The notes: generated by a model not told the origin, from the letters alone. Numbered from the stretch's first letter, positions 16,131-25,694 are shown. The stretch: DNA of 31,092 nucleotides from UMGS1387 sp045646465 (GCA_045646465.1 JAZRKT010000085.1:1-31092); one strand, 5' to 3'. Made by a program: numbers and translations.

Positions 16131-16155
16131 AAAAAGCCTCGTTTTTGGCTCTATT
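16131..16155 (-). terminator. Weak terminator after pcrA
   Basis: Reading leftward, AGCC and GGCT (16147-16150, 16135-16138) can form a short stem followed by a T-run. The stem is only about 4-5 bp, so the call is tentative. The rest of 16080-16208 is A/T-rich with no gene. Confidence 0.35.
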
Positions 16156-16208
16156 CTTAGCTTTTCTGAGGGTAAAAAAATCAAAAAAAGTGCCTATTTT
16201 TAAAAAAA

Positions 16209-18674
16209 TTACGATTTTTTACTCATCTTTGCGTAGTTTCCCATAATTTTCTTTGTTCCCACTTTATCAAAGGCAACCTCATACATCACATCATTTGACA
16301 TATTCTTTGCGGAAAGTACAAATCCGTCGCCGAAAATGGGATGCGTCACGCTGTCGCCCGCCTTAAACGTATTTGAATTCTGCGGCTGAGAAGCTGTCTT
16401 TTTGGGCATTGCCGTTGTCATTTCGTACTCTTTCTTCCGCTTATTCCAGGGGGCGTCTTGCGAGAAAATATATTCCCTGTTTATCTGCTTTGGTGCAGTA
16501 AAGCCTCCGTAGCCTGAGTATTCATTTACAAAGTCAGACTGCATCTGCTCCATTCGTGTAAAGTAAGCTTGCTCATATTCGCAGAACTGTTCGGCAATTT
16601 CGTCGATAAATCTTGAACGGCGGTTGAAGTCCGTTTTACCGTACATCATTCTTGAATTGCAATGAAGCAGGAAAAGACGTTTCTTTGCTCTTGTAATGGC
16701 AACGTAGCAAAGGCGGCGTTCTTCTTCAAGCTCTTCTTCATCCATACTTGACTGTGCGCCCGGAAATATGTTTTCTTCAAGTCCCGACACAAACACGCAA
16801 GGAAATTCAAGACCCTTTGAGGAGTGCACCGTCATCATTACAACGGCAGGTGCTTCGGGATCATAGTTATCTACGTCCGACACAAGCGCCACCTCTTCAA
16901 GAAAGCCCGCAAGAGTTGCCTCGGCGTCATTTTCATCATATTGAACGGCGTTGGAAACAAGCTCCTTTACGTTTTCCGTTCTATCCTTGCCTTCCGTTTC
17001 GTCAAGCGCCTTGAGCATTTCAAGATAGCCTGATTTATCAAGCACCTTTTCAACAAGAGCGCCAAGGCTAAGTGTTGATGCGCTTGCTATCAGCTCATCC
17101 ATCATTTCTGCAAAAAGCCCAAGCTTTGCGTTGCTTCTTGACAGCGACGGAAACATAGCCGCATTTCTGCAAACCCACAGCATATCCTTGTTCTCGTCAA
17201 TGGAAATTCTGTCAACTTCATCTATTGTAGCATCGCCGATACCGCGCTTGGGAGTATTGATTATTCTCTTTAATCTTACCTTATCGTTAGCGTTTGCTAT
17301 AACGCAAAGGTATGCCACAACGTCCTTTACTTCTTTTCTGTCGTAGAAGCGTGTACCGCCTAAGATTCTATATGGAATACCGCTTTTTGCAAACACCGTT
17401 TCAAGGCTGTTTGACTGGGCATTGTTTCGGTAAAGCACCGCAAAATCGCCAAAGTTATAGCTATTATCTCCTGTAAGTTCTGTTATTTTATCAACAACAT
17501 ACTGTGCCTCGGCGTTCTGGTCTTCGCACTTTTTGACGGTCACCTTTTCGCCGCCCTTATTCTGCGTCCAAAGCGTTTTGCCCTTACGTCCGCCGTTATT
17601 TTTTATAACGGAATTTGCCGCGCCTATTATCATATCAGTGGAACGGTAATTCTGCTCAAGCTTTACTACTCTTGCTTTATCAAAATTTTTATCAAAGGAC
17701 AGTATATTTTCAATTGTTGCCCCTCTGAACTTATAAATACTCTGGTCATCGTCGCCTACAACCATAATGTTTTTCTGCTCATTACAAAGCAGGCTTGTCA
17801 GCACAAACTGTGCTTTATTGGTATCCTGATACTCATCCACAAGTATGTACTTAAAGCGGCGTCTATACTTATCAAGCACATCGGGACATTCCTTGAAAAG
17901 CTTTACCGTAAGGCAGATTATATCGTCAAAGTCAACTGCGTTTGCCGTTCTCTTTTTGTTTTCGTAAAGCTTATACAGCCTTGCAATGCCGTTCTTTCTT
18001 ATATCATTTACGGCAACGGAGGCAGCATACATATTTTCATCTATCAGCTTTTCCTTGTTTCTGCTGATTTCGGAAAGCACGCTTTTTGCAGGGAACATTT
18101 TATCGCTTAATTCAAGCTCCTTTATGCAGTCATTCATCAGCTTTTTCTGGTCATCCGTATCGTAAATGGTAAAGGTGCTATCACGTCCGATTTTGTCTAT
18201 ATGTATTCTGAGAATTTTTGCACACACCGAATGAAACGTGCCTGCCCATATTGCAAGTGCATCGCTTCCAAGTGTTTTTTCAAGCCTGTCCTTCATTTCC
18301 TTTGCCGCTTTATTTGTAAAGGTAATAGACAGAATTTCATAAGGACTTGCCTTATCAACGGCAAAGGTATTGAGAGCATTTTCAAGCATAGCTGTATCGG
18401 GACTAACCTCAGATGCCACCTTTTCAAGCAGCTGTATATACGGCTCAGGAAGCTTCTCCTCAGGTATATCCGTTATTTCCATAGCTCTGCCGTATTTTAT
18501 CAGGTGCGCTATTCGCTGTACAAGCACAGTTGTTTTTCCACTTCCCGCACCTGCAAGCACAAGCAGAGGACCGTCGGAAATATACACCGCTTCCCTTTGC
18601 TTTTCGTTAAGCTTTGAATAATATTTATCAAAAAGCTTTTTTCTTACATCAACATATCTTTGTAATAATGTCAC
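16209..18674 (-). CDS. pcrA: UvrD/PcrA-type DNA helicase
   Basis: This superfamily 1A helicase unwinds DNA 3' to 5' in repair and replication. I choose the GTG at 18674 as start: GGAG lies 8 bases upstream, while the ATG at 18716 lacks such a site; this gives 821 residues. Walker A AGAGSGKTT is at about 41-49; Walker B/motif II is LVDEYQDTN, motif III GDDDQSIYKFRGA, motif V VHSSKGLEFPCVF and motif VI EEERRLCYVAITRAKKRLFL. The end carries the small C-terminal domain known from PcrA (GDSVTHPIFGDGFVLSAKN), which binds RNA polymerase in Bacillus. Promoter at 18800-18828. Confidence 0.95.
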   Translation of the reverse strand: MTLLQRYVDVRKKLFDKYYSKLNEKQREAVYISDGPLLVLAGAGSGKTTVLVQRIAHLIKYGRAMEITDIPEEKLPEPYIQLLEKVASEVSPDTAMLENALNTFAVDKASPYEILSITFTNKAAKEMKDRLEKTLGSDALAIWAGTFHSVCAKILRIHIDKIGRDSTFTIYDTDDQKKLMNDCIKELELSDKMFPAKSVLSEISRNKEKLIDENMYAASVAVNDIRKNGIARLYKLYENKKRTANAVDFDDIICLTVKLFKECPDVLDKYRRRFKYILVDEYQDTNKAQFVLTSLLCNEQKNIMVVGDDDQSIYKFRGATIENILSFDKNFDKARVVKLEQNYRSTDMIIGAANSVIKNNGGRKGKTLWTQNKGGEKVTVKKCEDQNAEAQYVVDKITELTGDNSYNFGDFAVLYRNNAQSNSLETVFAKSGIPYRILGGTRFYDRKEVKDVVAYLCVIANANDKVRLKRIINTPKRGIGDATIDEVDRISIDENKDMLWVCRNAAMFPSLSRSNAKLGLFAEMMDELIASASTLSLGALVEKVLDKSGYLEMLKALDETEGKDRTENVKELVSNAVQYDENDAEATLAGFLEEVALVSDVDNYDPEAPAVVMMTVHSSKGLEFPCVFVSGLEENIFPGAQSSMDEEELEEERRLCYVAITRAKKRLFLLHCNSRMMYGKTDFNRRSRFIDEIAEQFCEYEQAYFTRMEQMQSDFVNEYSGYGGFTAPKQINREYIFSQDAPWNKRKKEYEMTTAMPKKTASQPQNSNTFKAGDSVTHPIFGDGFVLSAKNMSNDVMYEVAFDKVGTKKIMGNYAKMSKKS

Positions 18675-18799
18675 TTTATTTCTCCATCTTCTGATTAAAT
18701 TTACATTCATACACATATCTTCCGCCCGTCACAATTTCCTTTACGTCGGGAAGAATCACTTCTGCAGTTGTACTATTTGGAATTTCAAGCTCAATTTAG

Positions 18800-18828
18800 A
18801 GTATACCATATATTCCGCTTAAAATCAA
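18800..18828 (-). promoter_or_regulatory. Promoter of pcrA
   Basis: On the minus strand TTGATT (18823-18828), 17 bases, TATACT (18800-18805). It implies a leader of about 120 bases before the GTG start, in which I see no clear structure. Confidence 0.65.
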
Positions 18829-18882
18829 CACCAAAACTTGCAAAAAAATGATATTCCGCAGCTATTTTTTACAGTATATATA

Positions 18883-18911
18883 TTGACAAAAAAATACCTG
18901 CGTTATAAAAT
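18883..18911 (+). promoter_or_regulatory. Promoter of the GH116-like gene
   Basis: TTGACA (18883-18888), 17 bases, TAAAAT (18906-18911), about 50 bases before the start codon at 18961, which has the RBS GGAGG. Confidence 0.75.
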
Positions 18912-18960
18912 ATATAAAATAGGTTAGTTATGCATATTTGAAATTCCACGGAGGCGGCCA

Positions 18961-20988
18961 ATGAACACTTTCACATACAGCGGCAAAAATAGACGGGAAA
19001 TTTCCTTTCCCTTAGGCGGCATCGGTACAGGCTGTATTGGACTTTGGGGTAACGGAGAACTCGGAAGGCTTGAAGCAGTTAACCGTAACGGCTTCTTTGC
19101 AGCACCAAAGCCCTTTTTTGCAATTAAATCCGAAAAGGACGGAAAGCTTATTTCAGCAAAAAAATTGATTCAGGACAGCTCGGAAAATTTCAGTAATGCC
19201 GGTGTCTGCGAATGTTTTTCGGAAAGTGACTTTGCTTGCTCGTTTCCTTTTGCAAAGTTGAGCTTCAAAGACAGTAATTTCCCTTGTGATGTTACAATGA
19301 CTGCCTTCAATCCTTTTATACCTTTAAACGGAACAGATTCTGGAATCCCCGCAGCTTTTTTTGAATTTGAGGTTTGCAATACGGGCAAGGACGCCCTTGA
19401 CTACACCATTTGCGGTGTGCTTGACAACAACTTTAACGGTACGTGCAACACAGCGGGCTGTACAAGCAATGGTGCTGCTTACATTTTTATGGACGGCAGA
19501 TGTGAAATGCCCCAAGCCTCCTATGGCAATATATGCATTGCAACCGACAGCAAAAACATTTCCTTTTGCGAATATCTTGACAGCGATTCAGAGTCATATG
19601 ACGCTTTTATGAGCATCTTCACTTCAATGCCCACTTTTAACGAGGCGGACAGCATTTACAAAACTGTACAAGGCGTTTGCAGTGCTCTTGCGGCACATTT
19701 TTCCCTCAACCCCGGTGAACGTAAGCTTATAAAGTTTCTGATTTCGTGGTATTTTCCTTATATGAACACCATCAATACGTCAAAGGAAAATACAACTTCA
19801 GATGCGGTACGCAATTACTATGCACAGTATTTTGAAAGCAGCATTGAATGCACCTCATACTGTTTTAAGCATTGGAAAAGACTGAAGGATGAAAGTCTTA
19901 TTTTTTCAAAAACGCTTTTAGGCTCTACCCTGCCTGTGGATATGCTTAAAGCTGTGTCGGAAGGCTTGCAGGAGCTCAAAAGTCCCCGCTGTCAGTGCAT
20001 TGACGGAGGATTGTTTTTCGGTGAGCCGTTAAAGCGTTGGATGTTTTCAGAGCCTTTGCTTTATCTTTTCCCTTCTCTGTTTTGGTCAATGCTTGAAAGC
20101 CGTTTTCTGTACGCTATGGACGGTGACGGAAAAATCAGCTGTGAGCTTATAGCTCCTACTCCAAAATCAGCTGTTTTTTCCTCCGAGCACAATGTCAAGC
20201 AGGACTTAGAGGTTCAGCTTGCTGTCATAATAGGCGTTCATCGTTTTTTCAGGCTGAGCGGCAACGAAGACGGGTTGATTGAAAGCTGGTATTATGTATC
20301 AAAAGCTGCTGACTGCTGTTCAGAACAGCTCAAAGCAATGCTGAAAAACGGTCTTTACAATGTTGATGACCGAATTCTGTTTTTATACTTAAATGCGATG
20401 AAGGCGGCAATGGACATTGCCTACACCGTCAAAGACAAAAAAAGAGCCGAATCTTATCACGCCGTTATCTGCAGTTTTTCTGAAAACGTAAATGAAAAGG
20501 AGCATATTTGCCGCCTTATGTACAGGCACGGATACGCAGAAGCAGCTCTTATGCTGTGTGACGGAAAAACCGCTGAAGCGAAAGAGCTTATTTCATCACT
20601 TGCCGACAACGGACCTGATATGACAAGCTATGCTCTTCTTTGTGCCATAAGCGGTTTTGAATATGATGCCTACACAAAGCAAATCGGCTTTTCTCCCCTG
20701 TCAGACTACTGTCCTCTTGATTTCGGCGATACCTTCAGGTGCTTCTTCAGCGTAGCGGGCGGTTACGGATATGTGGAAGAAGGCATTGACTACATCGAGG
20801 TAAATATGGTTTCGGGAAAGCTTGACATTAAGTCCTTTGCCGTTCCAAGAACACCGAGGCTGGTTCAGTACGGCGGAAGAAACTGGAGATTTACCGATAC
20901 AGGTCTTTGTGCTACACTCGACACAAATCTTGAAGTTACTCCCGACAAAAAGCTTACAATTTTAATTGATACTAAACCACAAAAGTAA
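18961..20988 (+). CDS. GH116-family protein (GBA2-like), possibly inactive
   Basis: GH116 enzymes cleave beta-glucosides or glucosylceramide. The 675-residue protein has the N-terminal GH116 domain: REISFPLGGIGTGCIGLWGN near residue 13, AFNPFIPLNGTDSGIPAAFF and FLISWYFPYMN. The C-terminal (alpha/alpha)6 part is recognisable but diverged (LLYLFPSLFWSMLESRFLYA; DLEVQLAVIIGVHRFF). In enzymes of the family the acid/base Asp lies in a block like 'QTYDGW...GPSAYCGxLW'; here the sequence goes from LKNGLYNVDDR directly to ILFLYLNAMKAAMDIA, so that block seems lost. GEPLKRW may align with the nucleophile region. There is no signal peptide, so it is cytoplasmic. queA follows after 9 bases. The family is fairly sure; activity is doubtful. 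Confidence 0.75.
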   Translation: MNTFTYSGKNRREISFPLGGIGTGCIGLWGNGELGRLEAVNRNGFFAAPKPFFAIKSEKDGKLISAKKLIQDSSENFSNAGVCECFSESDFACSFPFAKLSFKDSNFPCDVTMTAFNPFIPLNGTDSGIPAAFFEFEVCNTGKDALDYTICGVLDNNFNGTCNTAGCTSNGAAYIFMDGRCEMPQASYGNICIATDSKNISFCEYLDSDSESYDAFMSIFTSMPTFNEADSIYKTVQGVCSALAAHFSLNPGERKLIKFLISWYFPYMNTINTSKENTTSDAVRNYYAQYFESSIECTSYCFKHWKRLKDESLIFSKTLLGSTLPVDMLKAVSEGLQELKSPRCQCIDGGLFFGEPLKRWMFSEPLLYLFPSLFWSMLESRFLYAMDGDGKISCELIAPTPKSAVFSSEHNVKQDLEVQLAVIIGVHRFFRLSGNEDGLIESWYYVSKAADCCSEQLKAMLKNGLYNVDDRILFLYLNAMKAAMDIAYTVKDKKRAESYHAVICSFSENVNEKEHICRLMYRHGYAEAALMLCDGKTAEAKELISSLADNGPDMTSYALLCAISGFEYDAYTKQIGFSPLSDYCPLDFGDTFRCFFSVAGGYGYVEEGIDYIEVNMVSGKLDIKSFAVPRTPRLVQYGGRNWRFTDTGLCATLDTNLEVTPDKKLTILIDTKPQK

Positions 20989-20997
20989 GGATAAATT

Positions 20998-22065
20998 ATG
21001 GAAGCATTAAGAAAAAGCGATTACAACTATTATCTTCCCGAGGAGCTTATTGCGCAGGTTCCTGCAGAAAAAAGAGATATGTCAAGGCTGTTTGTTCTTG
21101 ACAGACAGAAGAACAGCTACGAGCACCGTCATTTCTGTGACATCAAGGAATATCTGCGTCCGGGAGATTGTCTTGTTCTCAACAACTCAAAGGTTATCCC
21201 TGCACGTCTTTTCGGTCACAGATACATCAAAGACAGCGAAGGAAATCTTACAAAAAACTTAGGTGAGACGGTAATAGAGGTTCTTCTTCTCAAAAGAGTC
21301 CAGGACAAAAAGTGGGAGTGTATTGTTCATCCCGGCAAAAAAATGACTGTGGGTACACGTGTACACTTTTCCGACAAGCTTGAAGCGGAGGTTATCGACA
21401 TTCTTCCCGACGGCAACAGAATTTGCGAGTTTTTCTACGACGGCGAGTTTTACGCAATCCTTGACGAGGTTGGCGAAATGCCACTTCCTCCCTACATCAC
21501 AAGCCGAGAAAGCGAAAAAAGCAGATACCAGACCGTATATGCACTTCACGAGGGTTCAAGTGCCGCACCCACGGCAGGGCTTCATTTTACCCAAGAATTA
21601 TTGGCTGAAATAAAGGCTATGGGTGTAAAAATTGTTTACGTTACGCTTCACGTGGGTCTTGGCACCTTCCGTCCCGTAAAAGAGGACATTATCACAAATC
21701 ACAAGATGCACTCGGAATTCTATTCCATAAGCGTTGAAAGTGCCGAAGCTATCAACGCAACAAAGAAAAACGGCTCAAGAGTTATATGCGTTGGCACAAC
21801 AAGCTGCCGCACCATTGAATCTGCCGCAAGCGAAGACGGCTTTGTAAGTCCCGGAAGTGACAACACTGAAATTTTTATTTATCCCGGCGGAAGAAAAATC
21901 AGGGTTACCGACTGTCTTATTACAAACTTCCACCTTCCCGAAAGTACCCTTATTATGCTTGTTTCTTCCTTTGCTTCGAGAGAAAAGATTCTTGATGCCT
22001 ACAGGGTTGCGGTGGAGGAAAAGTACAGGTTTTTCAGTTTTGGTGATGCAATGTTTATTATATAG
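20998..22065 (+). CDS. queA: tRNA queuosine synthesis enzyme QueA
   Basis: S-adenosylmethionine:tRNA ribosyltransferase-isomerase moves the ribosyl part of SAM onto 7-aminomethyl-7-deazaguanine in tRNA, the penultimate step of queuosine formation. The 355-residue product shows the family start SDYNYYLPEELIAQVPAEKR, the motif LVLNNSKVIPARLFG, the central YALHEGSSAAPTAGLHFT, VTLHVGLGTFRPVKEDII, and the end TDCLITNFHLPESTLIMLVS. Length is normal. It follows the GH116-like gene by 9 bases and likely shares its promoter; no tgt, yajC or ruvB gene follows, unlike many queA loci. Confidence 0.97.
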   Translation: MEALRKSDYNYYLPEELIAQVPAEKRDMSRLFVLDRQKNSYEHRHFCDIKEYLRPGDCLVLNNSKVIPARLFGHRYIKDSEGNLTKNLGETVIEVLLLKRVQDKKWECIVHPGKKMTVGTRVHFSDKLEAEVIDILPDGNRICEFFYDGEFYAILDEVGEMPLPPYITSRESEKSRYQTVYALHEGSSAAPTAGLHFTQELLAEIKAMGVKIVYVTLHVGLGTFRPVKEDIITNHKMHSEFYSISVESAEAINATKKNGSRVICVGTTSCRTIESAASEDGFVSPGSDNTEIFIYPGGRKIRVTDCLITNFHLPESTLIMLVSSFASREKILDAYRVAVEEKYRFFSFGDAMFII

Positions 22066-22190
22066 ACATATTGATATATTACCTCAAATTATTATAACCA
22101 TATTGTAAATTGGGTGACGGCACCCATAAAAAACATCATTATAGTAGATGAGCAAGGTAAAAAATATTTTCCTTTTTTTATTTTTGATAT

Positions 22191-23051
22191 TTATTTTTTA
22201 TCAGTCACAAGCTCGCTTACAACTGCGGCACCGAGTATAAGCACAGCACCTACAATCCCACACACGTCCATTCCCTCTCTCAGCAAAAATACCGACAGAA
22301 GTATTGAAAAGGCAGGGTCTATATAGCTGTAAATTGCAACTGTCTGCGCATTTACCCTCTGCACACAACCAAAATACACAGCATAGGCAAAGCCCGTATG
22401 TACAATTCCCACAGTCAAAAGCAGCAAGACTGTCGCAATGCCCATATTCTTAATATTGCCCATACCCGTTACAAGGTTATAGGGTGTTATGACAAGCGCC
22501 GCCACAAAAAGCTGCACAAGGGTACTGTCAAAGGATGAAATATCTTTAAAGAAACGATTGGTAATTATTACCGTTGTATAGAATACCGCCGCGCAAAGCC
22601 CCATTACAATGCCCTGGATGCTGACATTCTGAGATCCTGACAGTATGCCGGAAACAAGTACCATTCCAACAAGTGCCACAGGCACACACAGTACTTTTTT
22701 TGCCGACAGCTTTTCTTTGAGCACAAGGGGTGCCATAATAATCAGCATAACAGGCTGCATATAATAGCAAAGTGTTGCCACCGCAACCGAGGTATAGTTA
22801 TACGCCTCAAAGAGAAAAATCCAGTTTATTCCTATTGCCGCACCTGATATTGCAAGGTAAAGCAAATTCTTTTTTATTGCAGAAAAATCAGGCTTTTGTC
22901 CTCTTACAAGCATTACCGCAAGAAGAAAAGCCGCACCGAGGTAGCCTCTTGTCATTGCGATAACGCCTGACGGCAAGGGTATGTATTTTACAAATATTCC
23001 GATTGTGCCGAATATCAACATTGAAACAGACAGTTTTAGTTTATTTATCAT
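22191..23051 (-). CDS. EamA/DMT-family permease
   Basis: The 286-residue protein has ten hydrophobic helices in two EamA repeats. The first repeat includes LLYLAISGAAIGINWIFLFE and YTSVAVATLCYYMQPVMLI; the second VGIVHTGFAYAVYFGCVQRV followed by YSYIDPAFSILLSVFLLREG, both typical of drug/metabolite transporters and exporters of amino acids or metabolites. The substrate cannot be told. The start has GGAG 7 bases upstream. It is downstream of nadC but separated from it by a terminator hairpin, so it is probably a separate unit. Confidence 0.92.
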   Translation of the reverse strand: MINKLKLSVSMLIFGTIGIFVKYIPLPSGVIAMTRGYLGAAFLLAVMLVRGQKPDFSAIKKNLLYLAISGAAIGINWIFLFEAYNYTSVAVATLCYYMQPVMLIIMAPLVLKEKLSAKKVLCVPVALVGMVLVSGILSGSQNVSIQGIVMGLCAAVFYTTVIITNRFFKDISSFDSTLVQLFVAALVITPYNLVTGMGNIKNMGIATVLLLLTVGIVHTGFAYAVYFGCVQRVNAQTVAIYSYIDPAFSILLSVFLLREGMDVCGIVGAVLILGAAVVSELVTDKK

Positions 23052-23082
23052 ATTAAAGCTCCATCGTTCTGGTAAAAATCAC

Positions 23083-23108
23083 ATATCCCTGCCGAAAAGC
23101 AGGGATAT
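23083..23108 (-). terminator. Terminator of nadB-nadC
   Basis: ATATCCCTGC (23083-23092) and GCAGGGATAT (23099-23108) form a perfect 10-bp stem with a 6-base loop, 6 bases after the nadC stop. The following leftward sequence is T-rich (TGTGATTTTT). Confidence 0.8.
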
Positions 23109-23113
23109 TTCAA

Positions 23114-23959
23114 TTATTGGATAGTAAATTTAAGGCTGATGTCCGCCGCCTTTACGGAATGAGTAAGAGCACCTATGGAAATAAGGTCAACGCCGGTTTG
23201 TGCAACCGCCCTCAGGTCCTTATCTCCCATATTGCCCGAGGCTTCAAGAAGGGCTCTGCCGTCTGTTATTTCAACGCATTTTTTCATCTCGTCGTTTGTC
23301 ATATTATCAAGCATAATAATATCTGCGCCTGCATCTATAGCTTCAAGGAGCATTTCTTCATTTTCAACCTCAACCTCGATTTTCAAGGTATGGGGTGCTG
23401 TTTTTCTTGCATTTTTCACGGCATTTGTTATACCGCCCGAAACCGCAATATGATTATCCTTAATAAGAATACCGTCAGCAAGGTTAAATCTATGGTTTGT
23501 ACCGCCGCCCACTCTTACTGCGTATTTTTCAAGAACGCGAAGACCGGGGGTTGTCTTTCTTGTATCGGCAATTTTTGCGTATGTTCCTTCAACACAGCAA
23601 ACTGCCTCATTCGTTCTTGTTGCAATGCCCGTCATTCTCTGAAGAAGATTGAGGGCAGTTCTTTCTCCCGTAAGCACGTTTCTTGCGTTACCTGTCACGG
23701 TCGCTATACAATCGCCCTTTTTGACAAAGTCTCCGTCCTTTACGTTTGCGTCAAAGTCAATATTTTTATCAACCGTATGGAAAACAAGCTCCGCAATTTC
23801 AAGGCCGCATATTATCATATCTTCCTTGGCAATAAATCTGCCGTATGCTGTTTTATCAGCGGGGATTGTAGTCTCTGTTGTAATATCTCCCGTTCCCACG
23901 TCTTCATTAAGCGCCATTTCTATTATTCCCGTAACGAGAGGGTTTGTAAGAAGGCTCAT
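23114..23959 (-). CDS. nadC: Quinolinate phosphoribosyltransferase
   Basis: NadC converts quinolinate and PRPP to nicotinate mononucleotide, CO2 and pyrophosphate in de novo NAD synthesis. The 281-residue protein shows NEDVGTGDITTETTIPADKT near the start, the catalytic ADTRKTTPGLRVLEKYAVR, the PRPP/quinolinate residues in GGGTNHRFNLADGILIKDNH, and the late SIGALTHSVKAADISLKF. Length is normal. It starts 17 bases after nadB with RBS AAGGAAG, so the two form an operon. Confidence 0.97.
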   Translation of the reverse strand: MSLLTNPLVTGIIEMALNEDVGTGDITTETTIPADKTAYGRFIAKEDMIICGLEIAELVFHTVDKNIDFDANVKDGDFVKKGDCIATVTGNARNVLTGERTALNLLQRMTGIATRTNEAVCCVEGTYAKIADTRKTTPGLRVLEKYAVRVGGGTNHRFNLADGILIKDNHIAVSGGITNAVKNARKTAPHTLKIEVEVENEEMLLEAIDAGADIIMLDNMTNDEMKKCVEITDGRALLEASGNMGDKDLRAVAQTGVDLISIGALTHSVKAADISLKFTIQ

Positions 23960-23976
23960 TTTTTAACTTCCTTTCT

Positions 23977-25521
23977 TTATTTTACAAGATAGTGGGAGCC
24001 GATGCTCTCTTTTCTTGCAATCGCTTTTTCGGTAATTATAATTGAATTTGATACCGCGTTCCACAGCCAATAGTGAAGCTGTCTTTCGAATTTGCAGTCC
24101 TTATACTTTTCACGTATTTCATAAAACCTGGACAAAGCCTTTTCCATTTTTTCTGTCTTTCTCACAGGTCCTACGTACTTTGTCATAAGTATTTTCATTT
24201 CGGTTATATCCTGCTTTACCTGTCGATCGTCGGGGCAGGGCACATTATACCTTTCAGCCTTTGGCAAAACATACTCATAATCACGGCTGGGACGGAAATC
24301 CCTGTTTATCTGCTGTGCCGCACGGCGTCCGAAAACAAGACATTCAAGTGTAGAATTACTTGCAAGTCTGTTTGCTCCCTGAACTCCCGTACAAGCAACC
24401 TCTCCGCAGGCATACAGTCCCGACACGCCCGTTCTGCCGTCAAGGTCTGTTCTTACGCCGCCCATATGGTAATGCTGGGTAGGTCTTATGGGGATTTTAT
24501 CGCCTGGGACGTTTATGCCCAGAGATTTACACTTATTATAAATGGTAGGAAAGCGTTTACTAAAGAACTCTTCGCTCATACACGAAACATCAAGATAGGC
24601 TGTATCCGTTCCTGTTCTGTCAAGCTCCTTTAAAATTTCACGTGTTACAATATCACGGGGAGCAAGGTCACAAAGGGAATGTTTATTATACATAAAAGGC
24701 TCGTCCTTTTTGTTTTTCAGCACTCCGCCCTCGCCTCTTACAGCCTCGGATATAAGGAACATCTTGCCGTTTTCTTCACCTATTGCAAGGGCTGTGGGAT
24801 GAAACTGCACAAACTCCATATCCTTAGTACTAGAGCCTGCACGCACACACGCGGCAATTCCGTCACCTGTTGAATACATCGGATTTGTGGTATATCTGTA
24901 AAGCTGTCCGATAGCGCCCGTTGAAACAACAACGTTTCTGCAAAGCATAACGCTGTGCTCTTTACCTGTATTTACAACAACGCCCATTACGCCTGTTTTA
25001 TCGGTGAGCACGTCCACAAGATATGTATCGTAAAGCACGTCTATATTCTCTCTTTTTGACACGACCTCGCCAAGGCGCTTTGTCATAAGCATACCCGTAG
25101 CATCGCCGCCGCAATGGAGTATTCTTGAGCAGTTATGTCCGCCCTCTCTTGTTACAATAATGTTGCCATCTTCGTCTCTGTCAAAGGGCACGCCCATATT
25201 TATCATTTCAATTATATCATCGGGGCCTTCTTTGACCATTGTTTCGACAGCCTTAAGGTCGCAATGGCCTGCGCCTGCCGTAAGAGTATCATTAATATGT
25301 GCTTCAAAGGAGTCGGATTCACGTGTAACGGCGGCAATACCTCCCTGAGCAAGCCAGGAGGAGCCTATATCAAGTCCGCCCTTTGTGATGAGGGCAACGG
25401 AAAGCTTATCCGATATTTTCAAAGCGCAGTAAAGTCCCGCAAGACCTGCGCCGACAACAATGACATCATATTTTTGCGTACGTTTTACCTTTGCAAAATC
25501 AGAGAACAAATATCTTCTCAT
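23977..25521 (-). CDS. nadB: L-aspartate oxidase
   Basis: NadB oxidises L-aspartate to iminoaspartate with FAD, the first step of bacterial NAD synthesis. I prefer the ATG at 25521 (514 residues) over the GTG at 25554, which has no RBS. The FAD-binding motif VVGAGLAGLY is near residue 22; SSWLAQGGIAAV, TREGGHNCSRILHCGGDATG, FVQFHPTALAIG and RPTQHYHMGGVRTDLDGRTG are family signatures. Promoter at 25589-25617. The pair lacks nadA, whose product (quinolinate synthase) must act between NadB and NadC; nadA must lie elsewhere or be absent. Confidence 0.95.
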   Translation of the reverse strand: MRRYLFSDFAKVKRTQKYDVIVVGAGLAGLYCALKISDKLSVALITKGGLDIGSSWLAQGGIAAVTRESDSFEAHINDTLTAGAGHCDLKAVETMVKEGPDDIIEMINMGVPFDRDEDGNIIVTREGGHNCSRILHCGGDATGMLMTKRLGEVVSKRENIDVLYDTYLVDVLTDKTGVMGVVVNTGKEHSVMLCRNVVVSTGAIGQLYRYTTNPMYSTGDGIAACVRAGSSTKDMEFVQFHPTALAIGEENGKMFLISEAVRGEGGVLKNKKDEPFMYNKHSLCDLAPRDIVTREILKELDRTGTDTAYLDVSCMSEEFFSKRFPTIYNKCKSLGINVPGDKIPIRPTQHYHMGGVRTDLDGRTGVSGLYACGEVACTGVQGANRLASNSTLECLVFGRRAAQQINRDFRPSRDYEYVLPKAERYNVPCPDDRQVKQDITEMKILMTKYVGPVRKTEKMEKALSRFYEIREKYKDCKFERQLHYWLWNAVSNSIIITEKAIARKESIGSHYLVK

Positions 25522-25588
25522 TGCCTTACCTGCTTTCCTTGATAATGATAACACAAAATAACTCAGATAAAATCTATAAACTTATTCC

Positions 25589-25617
25589 ATTATAACACAG
25601 CTTTTTCCATAATACAA
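25589..25617 (-). promoter_or_regulatory. Promoter of nadB-nadC
   Basis: On the minus strand TTGTAT (25612-25617), 17 bases, perfect TATAAT (25589-25594), about 70 bases before the nadB start. Confidence 0.7.
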
Positions 25618-25694
25618 TAGTTTTTTCACATTTTTTGCCATATGCAAAATAATCAAGAATTAAATGTTTTTTCTTTACAATTTGGAAAAATATC

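Noticed and set aside
22111..22126. Small hairpin TGGGTG/CACCCA between queA and the DMT gene
   Set aside because: The stem is 6 bp and neither side has a clear T tail, so I do not call it a terminator, although one is expected here.
23117..23992. A 291-codon plus-strand frame opposite nadC
   Set aside because: It is a shadow of nadC on the other strand; the cysteine- and histidine-rich translation has no domain and nadC is certain.
24073..24633. A 186-codon plus-strand frame opposite nadB
   Set aside because: Antisense to a certain gene, without RBS or recognisable domain.
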